A DNA stretch of 64,000 bases, taken from NCBI GenBank assembly GCA_040386335.1, contig JAZKFT010000001.1, positions 186,001 to 250,000 on the forward strand, given 5' to 3'. Of this stretch, positions 51,815-63,000 are shown in pieces. The notes beneath the pieces were generated by a model. That model searched no databases. It saw only the letters and a program-made list of their open reading frames with translations, and was not told the DNA's origin. The number at the start of each line of letters is the position of its first letter. Position 1 is the stretch's first letter. The translations under genes and the position numbers were made by a program. This DNA comes from JAZKFT01 sp040386335. Lineage in GTDB: Bacteria; Bacteroidota; Bacteroidia; Chitinophagales; Chitinophagaceae.

Positions 51815-52969
51815 TTATTTGATAAACAAGTGCACAAGGTGATAAATACCCATGGCCAGCAGGCCGCTGATGGGAATGGTAAGTACCCAGGCCCAAAGCA
51901 GGTTTACTGTAACACCCCAGCGGACCGCACTTAATCTTTTAGTAGCACCCACACCAATAATAGCGCCGGTGATAGTATGTGTGGTGCTTACGGGAGCACC
52001 CAGGTTAGCTGCAGTAAACAACGTTATAGCACCGGCAGTTTCGGCACACACACCTTCAAGAGGCGTAACCTTGGTTATTTTAGTACCCATGGTTTTTACA
52101 ATTTTCCAGCCACCGCTCATGGTACCTACAGATATGGCTGTGTAGCAAAGTAGCGGTACCCAATTGGGCATGTCTTCGATACGGGCAATGCCCAGGCCGC
52201 CGGCATTACCAGAGTTGTAATGCACTACCAGTGCGGCTGAAATGATACCCATTACTTTTTGCGCATCGCTGCCACCATGGCCAATACTAAACGCCGCCGA
52301 CGAAACCAGCTGTAGTTTTTTGTACATATTCCCGGTCCGGTAGGCATTTTCGCCCTTTATGTAATTATAGAAATAGGTAAGTACAAACACCACCCCGAGG
52401 CCAAGCAGCGCCCAGCGTTCGAACTCTTTTTTAAATGGAACAAATAACACGCAGGCAGCCACCACAGCTGTGATAATAGCTACTTTAAGCCAGAAGTTTT
52501 TTTGGATGGTAACCAGGGTGATAAAAATCGAAATAAACATACCCACCAGCGGGGCAATTACAATGAACAACAGTGTTTTAAGGATGATTTGATTGTCAAT
52601 GCTGCCGAAACCCGCATGGGCAATCGCTGCGCCTGCAAAACCGCCAATCAGTGTATGGCTGCTGGAAGATGGGATACCGTACCACCAGGTAATAAGGTTC
52701 CAGATAATGGCGGCAATAACACCCGACAGAATCACCACCAGGGTAATGGAATCGCTGTGAACTGTTTTGGCCACCGTATTGGCTACACCATGGTCGCTAA
52801 AAATAAAGAAGGCCACGAAATTGAAAAAAGCTGCCCATACCACCGCCTGGAAGGGTGTAAGAACTTTGGTGGAAACAATGGTGGCGATGGAGTTTGCGGC
52901 GTCGTGGAAGCCATTTATGAAGTCGAACGCAACGCAAAGAAATATGATGGTGATAAGCAGTATTAGCAT
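51815..52969 (-). CDS. pitA: PiT family inorganic phosphate transporter
   Basis: 384 aa, about ten membrane segments in two repeats. The conserved GFHDAANSIATIVSTKVL signature is in the N-terminal half and APVSTTHTITGAIIGVG in the C-terminal half, with SIGHGGSDAQKVMG. It is a proton- or sodium-coupled phosphate carrier. Upstream in the same unit is a DUF47 protein, the standard partner. Confidence 0.95.
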   Translation of the reverse strand: MLILLITIIFLCVAFDFINGFHDAANSIATIVSTKVLTPFQAVVWAAFFNFVAFFIFSDHGVANTVAKTVHSDSITLVVILSGVIAAIIWNLITWWYGIPSSSSHTLIGGFAGAAIAHAGFGSIDNQIILKTLLFIVIAPLVGMFISIFITLVTIQKNFWLKVAIITAVVAACVLFVPFKKEFERWALLGLGVVFVLTYFYNYIKGENAYRTGNMYKKLQLVSSAAFSIGHGGSDAQKVMGIISAALVVHYNSGNAGGLGIARIEDMPNWVPLLCYTAISVGTMSGGWKIVKTMGTKITKVTPLEGVCAETAGAITLFTAANLGAPVSTTHTITGAIIGVGATKRLSAVRWGVTVNLLWAWVLTIPISGLLAMGIYHLVHLFIK

Positions 52970-52977
52970 AATGTATT

Positions 52978-53110
52978 AATGTGCAATTGTGCAAATATGC
53001 AAATGTGCAAATGGATAATTTTGGTACGGGTAAGGCAGGCAATGCAATGGGATAAAATTGCGGAACAGTGCTATCATTTGCACATTTGCGTATTTGCCCA
53101 TTTGCATATT
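52978..53110. repeat. Inverted arrays of TGCAAATG words between DUF47 and pit genes
   Basis: Left arm 52978-53013 and right arm 53075-53110, each 36 bp, are inverse complements with four mismatches. Each arm is built from four 9-bp units of the form TGCAAATnn. It lies in the gap between two co-directional genes, in the middle of a probable operon. Confidence 0.72.
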
Positions 53111-53112
53111 CT

Positions 53113-53766
53113 CTAGGCGTATTTCAGTATGATGGATTCAATTACATTGGCTGCATCTTCGCATTTGTCGGTGGCCAGTTCCATGATTTGGTAAATTTCC
53201 CTTTTTTTGATCACTTCTTTTACATCGTCTTCCTGGTCAAAAAGCCGTTCGATACTCAGGTCAAAAATATCATCAGCCTGGTTTTCAAGGCTGTTGATCT
53301 TTACCAGGGCATCGGTTATCACCCGCATGTTTTTCATATTCCGCAATTCATGCACGGCGTTATTTAGTTCTGCTGCTCCCTGCTCTATCAATTCGGCCAT
53401 TTTATGAATACCGCTGTCGTTGGGGTTTACCTTGTAAAAGTTTATTTTTTTAGCGCTGGCGTAGATATAATCTGCCACGTCGTCAATGGAAGTAGCGAGG
53501 TAGTGTATGTCTTCCCGGTCGAAAGGGGTAATAAAGTTGCGGCCGAGCTCAGTAAAAATTTTATGGGTAAAATCGTCGCACACATGCTCCAGGTCTTCAA
53601 TCTGGGCAATGATGGTGGCCCTTTTATCAAAATCAGGCTCCCTCACTTCGTCGCTCAAAAGCTTGCCCATTATGGTAACATGCTCTGTAAGGCTTTCGAA
53701 AAGGTCGTAAAACACCTTGTTTTTTGGGGTGAAAATTTTGATAATAGAGCTAAAAGACATGTACAA
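53113..53766 (-). CDS. DUF47/PhoU-like phosphate transport regulator
   Basis: 217 aa, DUF47 family (all-alpha, PhoU-like). Shows ATIIAQIEDLEHVCDDFTHKIF, PFDREDIHYLATSIDDVADYI and the EDDVKEVIKKREIYQIMELATDKCEDAANVIE segment. Usually encoded upstream of a PiT transporter, as here, and thought to control its activity. Start at 53766; a -7 box lies just upstream at 53782-53789. Confidence 0.93.
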   Translation of the reverse strand: MYMSFSSIIKIFTPKNKVFYDLFESLTEHVTIMGKLLSDEVREPDFDKRATIIAQIEDLEHVCDDFTHKIFTELGRNFITPFDREDIHYLATSIDDVADYIYASAKKINFYKVNPNDSGIHKMAELIEQGAAELNNAVHELRNMKNMRVITDALVKINSLENQADDIFDLSIERLFDQEDDVKEVIKKREIYQIMELATDKCEDAANVIESIILKYA

Positions 53767-53781
53767 TTATTTTGTTAGCGG

Positions 53782-53789
53782 CAAAAGTA
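53782..53789 (-). promoter_or_regulatory. -7 promoter element of the DUF47-pit unit
   Basis: TACTTTTG on the minus strand, an exact TAnnTTTG match followed by CCGC, 16-20 bp before the DUF47 start codon. No -33 TTTG is seen at 19-21 bp. Confidence 0.42.
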
Positions 53790-54056
53790 GATGCTTGGGG
53801 CCATAGCGCATAGCAGATGCCTGAATTAATAATTACTTAATACAGGGTTTAAATTACGGTGTTTTAAGTTTGGTTATCCACATTACTGCCCTGTAATACA
53901 AGATTGCCCGGTTGTGTATTAACTGTATGGCGCCCCGCTTCAAACTATGTCTTCTGGCGAAATGCGATTATTGGCCCAGGTTACAATTCCTTAACATTGG
54001 GGTAACAGGTTGGTAACATTACAGTAGTTCTTTTGCCGCAAATTAAGCAGCTACAG

Positions 54057-56870
54057 ATGTTACGAAGACTACTATCAGTTATAATTCTACTCTCTCTCTC
54101 CTTTTTTGCCATGGCCCAGCGGGGCAAGATCAGTGGCAAGGTATCTAATAACAGAAACGAAGCATTGCCAGGCGTTTCCATTAAAATTCTTGAGGCCGCT
54201 GGTGGTGTGCAAACGGGTGTGGACGGTACATACGTTATCAGCCTGGAAGCTGGTAAAAAATTGCAGCTTGTTTTTTCTTTTGTTGGTTATGAAGCCAAAA
54301 CAATAGAAGTAGAAGTAAAACCCAATGAAGATCAAAACCTGGATGTATTACTGGAACTGGCCAACAACAAAAGCACGGATGTGGTGGTGAAAGGCCAGGC
54401 CCGCACTGGCAGGCAGGAAACAGTGAGTGCACTTATCCAATATCAGAAAAATACGAATACGGTAGCTTCAGTGGTATCTGCAGAAGCCATCAGAAGATCA
54501 CCCGACAGAAACAGTGGAGATGTATTAAAGCGTGTACCGGGCACCAGCGTCCAGGAAGGAAAATACCTCGTGGTTCGTGGCCTTGCCGATCGCTACAACC
54601 AGGCCATGCTGAACGGTATTTTATTACCCAGTACAGAAGCTGATCGTAAAACCTTTTCCTTCGACCTGATACCGGCTAACATGATCGATAACATGATCAT
54701 CAATAAGGCCTTTGTTCCCGAACACCCGGGTGAGTGGGCAGGCGGTTTGGTGCAGGTAAATACCCGCGACATCCCTACAAAAAACTTCTTTTCTCTACAA
54801 ATAGGTACAGGCTTTAATACGCAAACCATTGCCAACGATTTTTATACGTATAAAGGCGGTAAAACAGATTGGCTGGGTTTTGATGATGGCTCCAGGAGCC
54901 TTCCATCATCTTACACTACTAAAAACCAGTTTGCATTATTAACACCTGCGGAAAAAAATGAGATTGGTAAGCAAATGGAAAATGTGTGGAGTGCCGAAAA
55001 AGGCGGTTCGCCCATCAACGCCTCTTTCCAGGCAAGTGGCGGTTTTGTAAAGAAGTTTAGTGGCAACAGGCAACTAGGTGTCATCATTGGACTTACTTAT
55101 AATAAAACCAATCGTTATACCAAACTCACGAATAATGGTTACAGCTTTTCAGGCAGTAATACAGTAACCCCGGACTTTTTATACAACGATGATAAATATG
55201 CACAGGATGTATTGGCGGGTGCATTAGGTACGATTACTTACCAGTTTAACAGCAACAACAAAATTTCCTACAAGACCATTTTTAATATTAACACGAGCGA
55301 TTACGCCACACTACGCAGCGGGTTGCTTAACAACGGCCGTTCGCCTTTCGATAGCCTGCGTGGAACAGAACTGGCACTGAAGCAAAATATGTTCTGGAAC
55401 AACCAGCTTTCCGGAGAACACAATTTTCCTTCAGCTCAGATCAAAGCCCGGTGGTATGGCTCTTTTAATGTGCTGGATGCTTATGTGCCAGATCAGCGCA
55501 GACTGCTTTACCTGAAGGATAACACCAATGCCAACAGTGCATTTGCGGCGCAGATCACCAATACATTATCACAGCAAAGTGGTAACCGGTTTTACCAGTT
55601 CTTAAACGATTACGTGTACACAGCCGGCGGTGATCTTACTAAAACATTTAATTTATTTAACCAGAAACAAAGTATAAAAGGCGGTTATCTTTTCCAGGTG
55701 AGGGACAGGTTATTTGATTCTAAACCATTTAGTGTGTACCTGCCAAGAGACAACGCCCAGTACAGGTCTCTTCCTTCTTCGCAAATCTTCGCAGCTGGCA
55801 ACTTTGGCGATGGTTCTACTGCCAGTACGCAATTTGCTTTTGACGCTATTGGTGGAAACATTTACAGGTACCTGGCCAATAATATACTCAACGCCGGTTT
55901 TATCCAGTTCGACAACCAATTCACGTCAAAATTCAGGTTGGTTTGGGGGTTAAGGGTTGAAAACTTTGACCAGTTGCTCGGTAGTGTAAAACAGTGGGAT
56001 CCACGCCATTCACATACAGAAGTAACCGATTACTTACCAGGTATCAATGCTACCTATAAACTGAACGCTAAAACCAATATCCGTGTTTCTGCATCACAAA
56101 CAGTAGTGCGGCCGGAGTTAAGGGAGTTAGCCACGTTCCAGTTTTTTGATTTTGACCTCAATGCAACAGTACAGGGTAGCCCGGGTTTGAAACGCACCAA
56201 AATTACCAATGCTGATGTGCGTTACGAATTGTATCCCAAGGCTGGTGAAGTATTTAACATAGGTGTTTTCTATAAATATTTCGATAAACCTATCGAACAG
56301 ACTTTTAACCTTGGTGGCGGCGGTAGCAGCACCTTTAACTATTCTAACCCGGAGAAAGCTACTGCCTACGGAATAGAACTTGAATACCGCAAAAAGCTTG
56401 ACTTTAACGAGGTGACCAAAAACTTTACTTTTCTTACCAATCTGTCTTATATAAAAAGCAAGGTAGCAGATTCCAAACTTGCGCTTGACCGCCCATTGCA
56501 GGGCCAATCTAATTACCTGGTGAACGCAGGGCTTTTGTACGATCTCGAAAGTGCCGGATTTAATGCCACTTTTCTTTACAACCAGGTCGGCGAACGCATA
56601 GCTTTTGTGGGAACCGGTTCCGCTGGCGGCAGCTCGGATTTTCCAGATATATGGGAGAGTAGCAGACCGGTACTTGATTTCCAGGTGACCCAAAAAATAA
56701 TGCAGAAAAAAGGCGAAATACGTCTTGGTGTTTCCGACATATTGAATAAGAAATTATACTTCTACCAAAATACCGATGGCAATACCAAACTTAACAAGGG
56801 TGTAGATACCTACCGTTTTACCCGCCAGTTCGGTACCACTTTCAGCCTCACGTTTGGATATAATTTTTAA
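54057..56870 (+). CDS. TonB-dependent receptor
   Basis: 937 aa from the ATG at 54057 (an upstream TTG would add eight residues and spoil the signal peptide). Signal peptide LLSVIILLSLSFFAMAQ, N-terminal carboxypeptidase-regulatory-like domain (about 28-105: KISGKVSNNRNEALPGVSI), plug domain (about 130-250: RRSPDRNSGDVLKRVPGTS, VVRGLADRYNQAML), then a large 22-strand-type barrel ending in TFSLTFGYNF, with the expected C-terminal aromatic residue. It takes up a substrate using TonB energy. It is followed after 47 bp by a lipoprotein gene and lies beside the DUF47-pit unit; phosphate- or phosphorus-related uptake is an inference. Confidence 0.94.
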   Translation: MLRRLLSVIILLSLSFFAMAQRGKISGKVSNNRNEALPGVSIKILEAAGGVQTGVDGTYVISLEAGKKLQLVFSFVGYEAKTIEVEVKPNEDQNLDVLLELANNKSTDVVVKGQARTGRQETVSALIQYQKNTNTVASVVSAEAIRRSPDRNSGDVLKRVPGTSVQEGKYLVVRGLADRYNQAMLNGILLPSTEADRKTFSFDLIPANMIDNMIINKAFVPEHPGEWAGGLVQVNTRDIPTKNFFSLQIGTGFNTQTIANDFYTYKGGKTDWLGFDDGSRSLPSSYTTKNQFALLTPAEKNEIGKQMENVWSAEKGGSPINASFQASGGFVKKFSGNRQLGVIIGLTYNKTNRYTKLTNNGYSFSGSNTVTPDFLYNDDKYAQDVLAGALGTITYQFNSNNKISYKTIFNINTSDYATLRSGLLNNGRSPFDSLRGTELALKQNMFWNNQLSGEHNFPSAQIKARWYGSFNVLDAYVPDQRRLLYLKDNTNANSAFAAQITNTLSQQSGNRFYQFLNDYVYTAGGDLTKTFNLFNQKQSIKGGYLFQVRDRLFDSKPFSVYLPRDNAQYRSLPSSQIFAAGNFGDGSTASTQFAFDAIGGNIYRYLANNILNAGFIQFDNQFTSKFRLVWGLRVENFDQLLGSVKQWDPRHSHTEVTDYLPGINATYKLNAKTNIRVSASQTVVRPELRELATFQFFDFDLNATVQGSPGLKRTKITNADVRYELYPKAGEVFNIGVFYKYFDKPIEQTFNLGGGGSSTFNYSNPEKATAYGIELEYRKKLDFNEVTKNFTFLTNLSYIKSKVADSKLALDRPLQGQSNYLVNAGLLYDLESAGFNATFLYNQVGERIAFVGTGSAGGSSDFPDIWESSRPVLDFQVTQKIMQKKGEIRLGVSDILNKKLYFYQNTDGNTKLNKGVDTYRFTRQFGTTFSLTFGYNF

Positions 56871-56917
56871 AAGACAACAACAACAACCCTTCAATAAATT
56901 AATCAGAAATAACAATC

Positions 56918-58429
56918 ATGAAAAAAATCATTCTTTATTCAGCACTAGCAATGGCTGCACTATCGGGCTGCAGGAAAATAGAAACCGACGGTGAAAAAGA
57001 AATCGTTATCATTAACGGTGGCGGCGGAACGACTACCGGCAAAACCATAACGCTTAAAGGAAGAATTACAAAGGATACCCTATTATCAAAAGCAAATACC
57101 TATATCCTGGAAGGCAGGGTGTATGTGGCCGGCGGTGCCAAAATGACCATTGAGGCTGGTACTACAATAAAAGGACAAATTTCCGGCGCTGAAGTAAGTT
57201 GCCTGGTGATTACCAGGGGCTCTCAAATTCTGGCAAACGGTACCGCCACTGAGCCAATTGTTTTTACTTCTAATTCGCCTAACCCACGCAGTGGTGATTG
57301 GGGTGGTATCGTTATTCTCGGTAAGTCAAATGTAAATACTACATATACAGTAGATCCGGCTACAGCTTACCCGCAAAATCCAACGGCAGTAGTAGGTTTA
57401 GGCACACTGCAGATAGAAGGTGGCGTAGACAATACCTATGCTGATGGCGTGTGCGGCGGCGGTGCCACTCCTGTTCTGAACGATAATTCAGGTATCCTGC
57501 GTTATGTTCGTATTGAATACGCAGGTTATGCGCAAATTCCGGATAAAGAACTAAACAGCCTTACTTTAGGAGCTGTTGGTAGCGGTACAACAATCGAATA
57601 TGTCCAGGTGACCTTTGCAAAAGATGATGCATTTGAGTGGTTTGGAGGTTCTGTAAACTGCAAATACCTGGTGGCCTGGAAAACACAGGATGATGATTTA
57701 GACACGGACAATGGTTACTCCGGAACAGTTCAGTTCGCATTGGTAGTAAGAGATTCATTAATAGCCGACGTGTCAAGTTCAGAAGCTTTTGAAAGTGATA
57801 ACAATGCACAGGGCAGTGCGCTTTCAGCTACCGTGCTGTCGCAAACAAAACCTATTTTCTCTAACGTAACTGCTATTGGTCCACGCGTTTTGCCTACCAG
57901 CATTGGCAACACCTTGTATTTAGCTGGTGCCCAGGTAAGAAGAAATTCTGCCTTGTCTATTTTTAATTCGGTGATCATGGGCTGGCCACGTGGCTTATTG
58001 ATCGATGCATCTACAGGCCGGGCTACTGATCTGAATATTGCAGACAGCACCTTGCGTGTAAGAAATACCATTATTTCCGGTTGCGCCATCCCGGTAAAAT
58101 ATACTGTAAGTGGTTCGACTCCTACCGGTGCTTCGGATGCTACCATTTCGGACTGGTACAACACTGCTTTCCACGGTAACAGGGTTATTGCCACAAACGA
58201 CTCTGTAGGTTACACCCGTCCGTTTGATTATAGCAATCCTGATTTTACACCTTTCGGAGCTGCCAATGTACTGGGCAAGCCCAATCCGATTATTAACGGC
58301 TACAGTTTTACAGATGCAAAGCTTACAGGTAATGCTGCTATCACACCGGTAACATTCCGTGGCGCTGTAGGGCCAAGTGGTGAGTTTGCAAGCTGGTACA
58401 AAGGCTGGTGCAAATTCAGCGTTAACTAA
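56918..58429 (+). CDS. Cell-surface lipoprotein partner of the TonB receptor
   Basis: 503 aa. Lipobox ALSGC (Cys near residue 18), then a beta-helix-like body with GRVYVAGGAKMTIEAGTTI, GDWGGIVILGKSNVN, LRYVRIEYAG and the DDAFEWFGGSVNCKYLVAW...DDDLDTDNGYSG segment. This type of lipoprotein commonly lies next to a TonB-dependent receptor in Bacteroidota and likely binds its substrate at the surface. It ends with a terminator after the gene. The DDxxEWFGG region has acidic residues that could bind metal. Confidence 0.85.
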   Translation: MKKIILYSALAMAALSGCRKIETDGEKEIVIINGGGGTTTGKTITLKGRITKDTLLSKANTYILEGRVYVAGGAKMTIEAGTTIKGQISGAEVSCLVITRGSQILANGTATEPIVFTSNSPNPRSGDWGGIVILGKSNVNTTYTVDPATAYPQNPTAVVGLGTLQIEGGVDNTYADGVCGGGATPVLNDNSGILRYVRIEYAGYAQIPDKELNSLTLGAVGSGTTIEYVQVTFAKDDAFEWFGGSVNCKYLVAWKTQDDDLDTDNGYSGTVQFALVVRDSLIADVSSSEAFESDNNAQGSALSATVLSQTKPIFSNVTAIGPRVLPTSIGNTLYLAGAQVRRNSALSIFNSVIMGWPRGLLIDASTGRATDLNIADSTLRVRNTIISGCAIPVKYTVSGSTPTGASDATISDWYNTAFHGNRVIATNDSVGYTRPFDYSNPDFTPFGAANVLGKPNPIINGYSFTDAKLTGNAAITPVTFRGAVGPSGEFASWYKGWCKFSVN

Positions 58430-58483
58430 GATATTTATTCAACCCTCTTCGTAGCAATAAAAATAGAGTAGATTTTCTCTTGA

Positions 58484-58511
58484 CACCCCGGTTTCTACCG
58501 GGGTGAATTTT
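58484..58511 (+). terminator. Intrinsic terminator after the surface lipoprotein gene
   Basis: Stem CACCCCGG (58484-58491) with CCGGGGTG (58498-58505), followed by AATTTTTTG. Confidence 0.85.
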
Positions 58512-58601
58512 TTGATACCCCCATCCGGATCGACTGGGCGTTTATCGGGATTTTGGTGCCAACAGGGAGGCTGCCGGGGAATCACCCGGGTGCAGGGAAC
58601 A

Positions 58602-59849
58602 TTATTTATTTCCAGGAATATACTCGTATCCTACATCAAAGCTGGCATTTCTAAGGGCAAGGGGTAGCTGGCCAATTTTTAGATCTGCTTGCTGGGGGGT
58701 AGGCTCGCAAACGCTGTATTGGCGCCCTTTATAAGTAATGGTTTTACCAACGGGTTTATCAAATTGTATGGCAATGGTTACATGTTCGGGATACAACAGC
58801 GTGATCATTGGCAGGTCGTAAATTTCTTTTACGAGGTAAAAAAACAAACCGGACCGGTCTTCACAATCGCTGTGTTCATATAATAAGGTTTCCTCTGGTG
58901 CCAATCTTTTTTCTTTACCAAAATGGTCTGCATCCTTTTCAAAAGCAAAGGCATACCGGGTAAAATGCATCAGGTAGTCAATGCCTTGTTTCTGATCCAT
59001 TTTGTTGATCGTGGATTTTAGTTCAGGCAGCAGTGAAGCATAGGTTTCCTTACTCATAGGTATATTAAAGTAGGCTTCAAAATCCACCACAGGATAATTC
59101 ATAAAAATATCCTTTACAACCGGGTTCAGCCTTACTTTAAAACGGTAATCCTGGTTATGATAGCTGAACTTCAGGTCTTTTTCTGTATACCCGCTGCTAT
59201 TGAAGTCGGGCATTTTTGAAAGTTTGTAGGAAAAAGGAGCCTTTGCACCCGGTATGTGGATATTGTTTTTATAGGCCTTTTCATTTTCCAGATCAATGGA
59301 GCCATAGTCATGATAATTCAGGCATACAAACTGATTACCACTACTTGTCTGCGTTGGTATATTGTATATGTTATCGTTGCTTTGCACGTAAAAAAGCAGC
59401 CTGTCATCGCTAATGATGCGAATAACTGCATCGTACCCCGATTTCCCTAAAAGGAACCATTTGTAAAGTGTATAGCGATGATAATTCTGACTCTTTGGAC
59501 TGATGGCATTGGCTGTTTTTCGAATCAGCTGGTAGTAAAGCCAATCGTTCAGTTCGTGCTGTTTTTTATATCCTGAAAGAAAACCGACGAGGTCTTCATA
59601 CCTGCCATCGTCGGCAGCATCGTAAAATGACTGAACGGAATTGTCTGAAAGGGCAGTAAGCGAAACTTCATTCCCGGATATTACCGGCAGCGAAATACTA
59701 TCACCAAAAAAGTTAAGTCCCAGCGGTGCGTGTACACTTTGCCCATACGACACCTGTTTCAAAAATGAAGTGGTGAACAGTAATAGTAATATGGTGAGTT
59801 TTTGCTTCAATGGCTGTTTGGCGACAAATGAAGGTACAAAACTTAACAA
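58602..59849 (-). CDS. Exported transglutaminase-like protein
   Basis: 415 aa with a signal peptide (KLTILLLLFTTSFLKQVSYGQ). The C-terminal part (about 270-400) looks like a transglutaminase core: Cys in HSDCEDRSGLFFYLVKEIYDLP, His in YPEHVTIAIQF and a later Cys/Glu in SVCEPTP. The N-terminal half is mostly beta and unrecognised. It could be a peptidase or a binding protein using the same fold. Monocistronic. Confidence 0.72.
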   Translation of the reverse strand: MLSFVPSFVAKQPLKQKLTILLLLFTTSFLKQVSYGQSVHAPLGLNFFGDSISLPVISGNEVSLTALSDNSVQSFYDAADDGRYEDLVGFLSGYKKQHELNDWLYYQLIRKTANAISPKSQNYHRYTLYKWFLLGKSGYDAVIRIISDDRLLFYVQSNDNIYNIPTQTSSGNQFVCLNYHDYGSIDLENEKAYKNNIHIPGAKAPFSYKLSKMPDFNSSGYTEKDLKFSYHNQDYRFKVRLNPVVKDIFMNYPVVDFEAYFNIPMSKETYASLLPELKSTINKMDQKQGIDYLMHFTRYAFAFEKDADHFGKEKRLAPEETLLYEHSDCEDRSGLFFYLVKEIYDLPMITLLYPEHVTIAIQFDKPVGKTITYKGRQYSVCEPTPQQADLKIGQLPLALRNASFDVGYEYIPGNK

Positions 59850-59969
59850 TTAGATAATATTCAATTTTTGGGTTGGTGAAAATGATAACATTGGAAAAAG
59901 CAGTTGCTGCATCTGCCAGCACCTATAAACATGTGTAACAAGGGGCGAATCGTTCGCTTGTCAAAATAC

Positions 59970-59996
59970 AAAAGGCCCCGTAAACAGGGCCTTTTG
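59970..59996 (-). terminator. Intrinsic terminator of the T9SS protein gene
   Basis: AAAGGCCC and GGGCCTTT stem (59971-59978 with 59987-59994), followed on the minus strand by TTTTG. It lies 20 bp after the stop. Confidence 0.82.
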
Positions 59997-60015
59997 CTTT
60001 AAATTGATTTGTTGT

Positions 60016-63000
60016 TTATTGTTTGACAAATTTCTGAGGTAGCGTTGTACAACCATTGCCGCATATAGCTTTTATCGTGTAGCCTCCTGTTGATAGTCCT
60101 GCGACATTAAAACTTACCTGATTATCACCGGCGCTCAACCTAAGTGCTTTTCGTTGTATCACTTTCCCTGAAAGATCTGCAATGATCAGCGTGACATTTT
60201 CAGCCATCGGTGCACTCATGATAAGATTCAGCTGGCTGCTAACCGGGTTGGGATAAATACTGCTGATGGTTAACTGGCTCACTTTATTTCCTTTCAGCAA
60301 TACTACCTGGGAATAGCTGGCTTTGTTGTCTTTATCTATTTGCTTCAAACGGTAGTAGCCATTGGTTAATAATGGTTTTACATCATCAAAACTGTAAATG
60401 ATCAGTTGTGTGCTGTTGCCATTGTTTGCCCTGGTTGGAATAAATGCCAGCTTGCCAAAATTGATGCCGTCAGCACTACGTTGTAATTCAAAACCGCTGT
60501 TGTTCATTTCCGTGGCCGTACGCCATTCCAGCTTATTGATAGCCCCTGCTTTTTCTCCTTTGAAGGAAAGTAGGGTTACCGGCACCGTACAATCCACGGT
60601 AGCTGTTACGGCGGTACGCGCCGACTCGCATATGCTGCTAAACTGGAGATTATAGAAATAGTAATAAGTATTGGTGCTTGCGGAGCCAGCCAGCCAGCCG
60701 GAAGTGAGGCTCCCTACGTTTCCTATTGGTATCGGGTAGCTGAAATTGGTCCCAATGGGATTGTCCCTGACAATATTGCCAGAATGGGCGGCACTGATGA
60801 GCCTGTATCCCGTTCCTGCATTGATATTGAAATTCAATGTAAAGGTTACCGGGGTAGCGCCACCGCCAAAAGTTGATCCGGTACCTGCTGGTATCACAAA
60901 GGGGCCGCCTGTTTGTATAATAGTACCTGCATTGTTTAATAGTTGAATGGTGATGGATCCAGCCGTAGCGGTGGGATAAACATCCACAGAATAGAGTGTA
61001 AAATCTTGTGTGGCATCAAATACCAACCCATAATTATTTCCTGAAAAACCGGTTGAAGCAGGCAGGGGATTAGCCCTTCCAGCCGCTCCTGAAGACCCCA
61101 CCGATGCACTTACGTAAAAATCTGTTGTAGTGGCAATGGAAGGGGTATTAAATGATGTTCCTGTTCCCAACGCTGCTCCTCCTGTTGAGGCTGCATACCA
61201 GTTTAATGTAGTGCCTGCACTTCCTGTTGCGCCCAATGTAACAGTGCCTTCGCCACAACGGGCTGCCGGTACGGTTGTTAACACCAACGGATTATTGAGC
61301 AACACGGCTGCTTCTGATGAGAAATCAGTATTGGCACCGCAGGTTGCGGCCAGCCTGTAGTACATAGATTGTGCTATTGGTCCTGCTAAAACGTAAGGAG
61401 TCGTCGTTGCCCCGCCAATATTCGTAAAGCCTGTTCCTGGAACGGTACTTTGCTGCCATTGCAGGCCCGAATAACCGGTAAAATTTGTAGCTGAGAGGGT
61501 GGGCGTTCCGCCAATAATACAAAAACTGGCAGGAGATCCTGCGGCCGTGCCACCTGCCAATGCAACTTTGGTTCGTGTTACCGGCTGTATCGCATCGTTG
61601 CCTGTATTTACATCGCCAGCCAATGTGGTATATGCATTGAAAGTATAACTACCCGGGGCTGTCATATCCAGGGGAACCGTCATGTTCACATTGAGACCAC
61701 TGTCGGGTGCGAGTGTTCCGGTGTTGATGGTGGCTGTCAGGGATTGAATGGCTGCCCCCGTTACATTGGTGGTAACGGTGACCGGGTTAACAGAAAAATC
61801 AATAAGTGAAGTACTGGAATTCCGGATGCGAATCGTAACAGTTTGATTGGAGGTATAGCAGCCATTGGCTGATGCGACGGGGGCAATAAGTGCATCCCCT
61901 GCCATATTGAGACCGGCTGTAGAGGTGGTAAATTCATAAGCCCCTACATCGGGTGTTACCACATTTCGCGTAACTGCCAGGAAATCTTCGGCGACGCCGA
62001 CACCTATGCCTTTGTTATCGGCCAGCGAAGCCATGGGTAAAAAGTTAGCACCGGGAAGCGCGGTATATTCCGGATCCAGGCTGATACTTGCCTGGTCGTA
62101 GGCACTTAAGTTGGCTCCCTGCCAGGCAGCAAGTGTAGCATATCCGGTAGTTCCAAAAGAGCCTATACCGTTGGTGCCGGCAGACGAAATATTATAAAGC
62201 AGGTTATTATTGGAAACAATCGTGGAAGTAGTGGTGCCAAAATACACGCAATATTTTACGCCGGTGCCTGTCCGCCGGATATCGAAAATATTGTTCCTTA
62301 CCTGGATATTAGAAGCGGCAGTTGTTTGGTAGAAACCCCGCGTAAGACCAGCCGTTGAACTGCCGTTATCCAGCACTACGGTGTTGTGATAGAAAAACAC
62401 ACCATCGGAACCACTGTTGTACAAACCATATATTGTCCCGGTAACACTGTTCATATTGTACACCAGGTTATTAGTGATCCGGTTCTCATTACCGGCAACC
62501 GCATCACAGGCATTTAGAAAGATGCCATAGGCTGTACCTGATTGGGTGGTAGCTGCATTATGGGTGTCGTGTATCCTGTTGGCGTTTACGGTCACCTTTA
62601 TATTACCGGTACCCAGGTCCACACCGGCAAAAGTGCCGACTGCTGCCCTGCCCCTGCGGTTAATGTCGTTATTGGCAATTACACTACCATTGTTATCGGT
62701 AAGGTCTATGCCGGTTGCATAAAAGTCTTCTATATTATTGTTCGTGATGATATTATCGACAGCGTTGAGACCACCGCTAGTACCATTAATAATGATTCCC
62801 TGGTAGGCGCCGGTAATATTATTGCCGCTGATGGTGTCGTTGCTATAACTGCCATCTGTGATAACCGATGTTGTAGAGCCCGAGCCCACTATACCCGCAC
62901 TATTACTCTGTGTGGTGCTGGTAACGGCAGTCATATTGATATTGCAGTTCCTGATGGCATTGTTATTGGCACCGTTTAATAAGTGAATACCCCAGCCATA

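Noticed and set aside
56127..56693. 188-codon minus-strand open frame over the TonB receptor
   Set aside because: Antisense to a well-defined receptor barrel.
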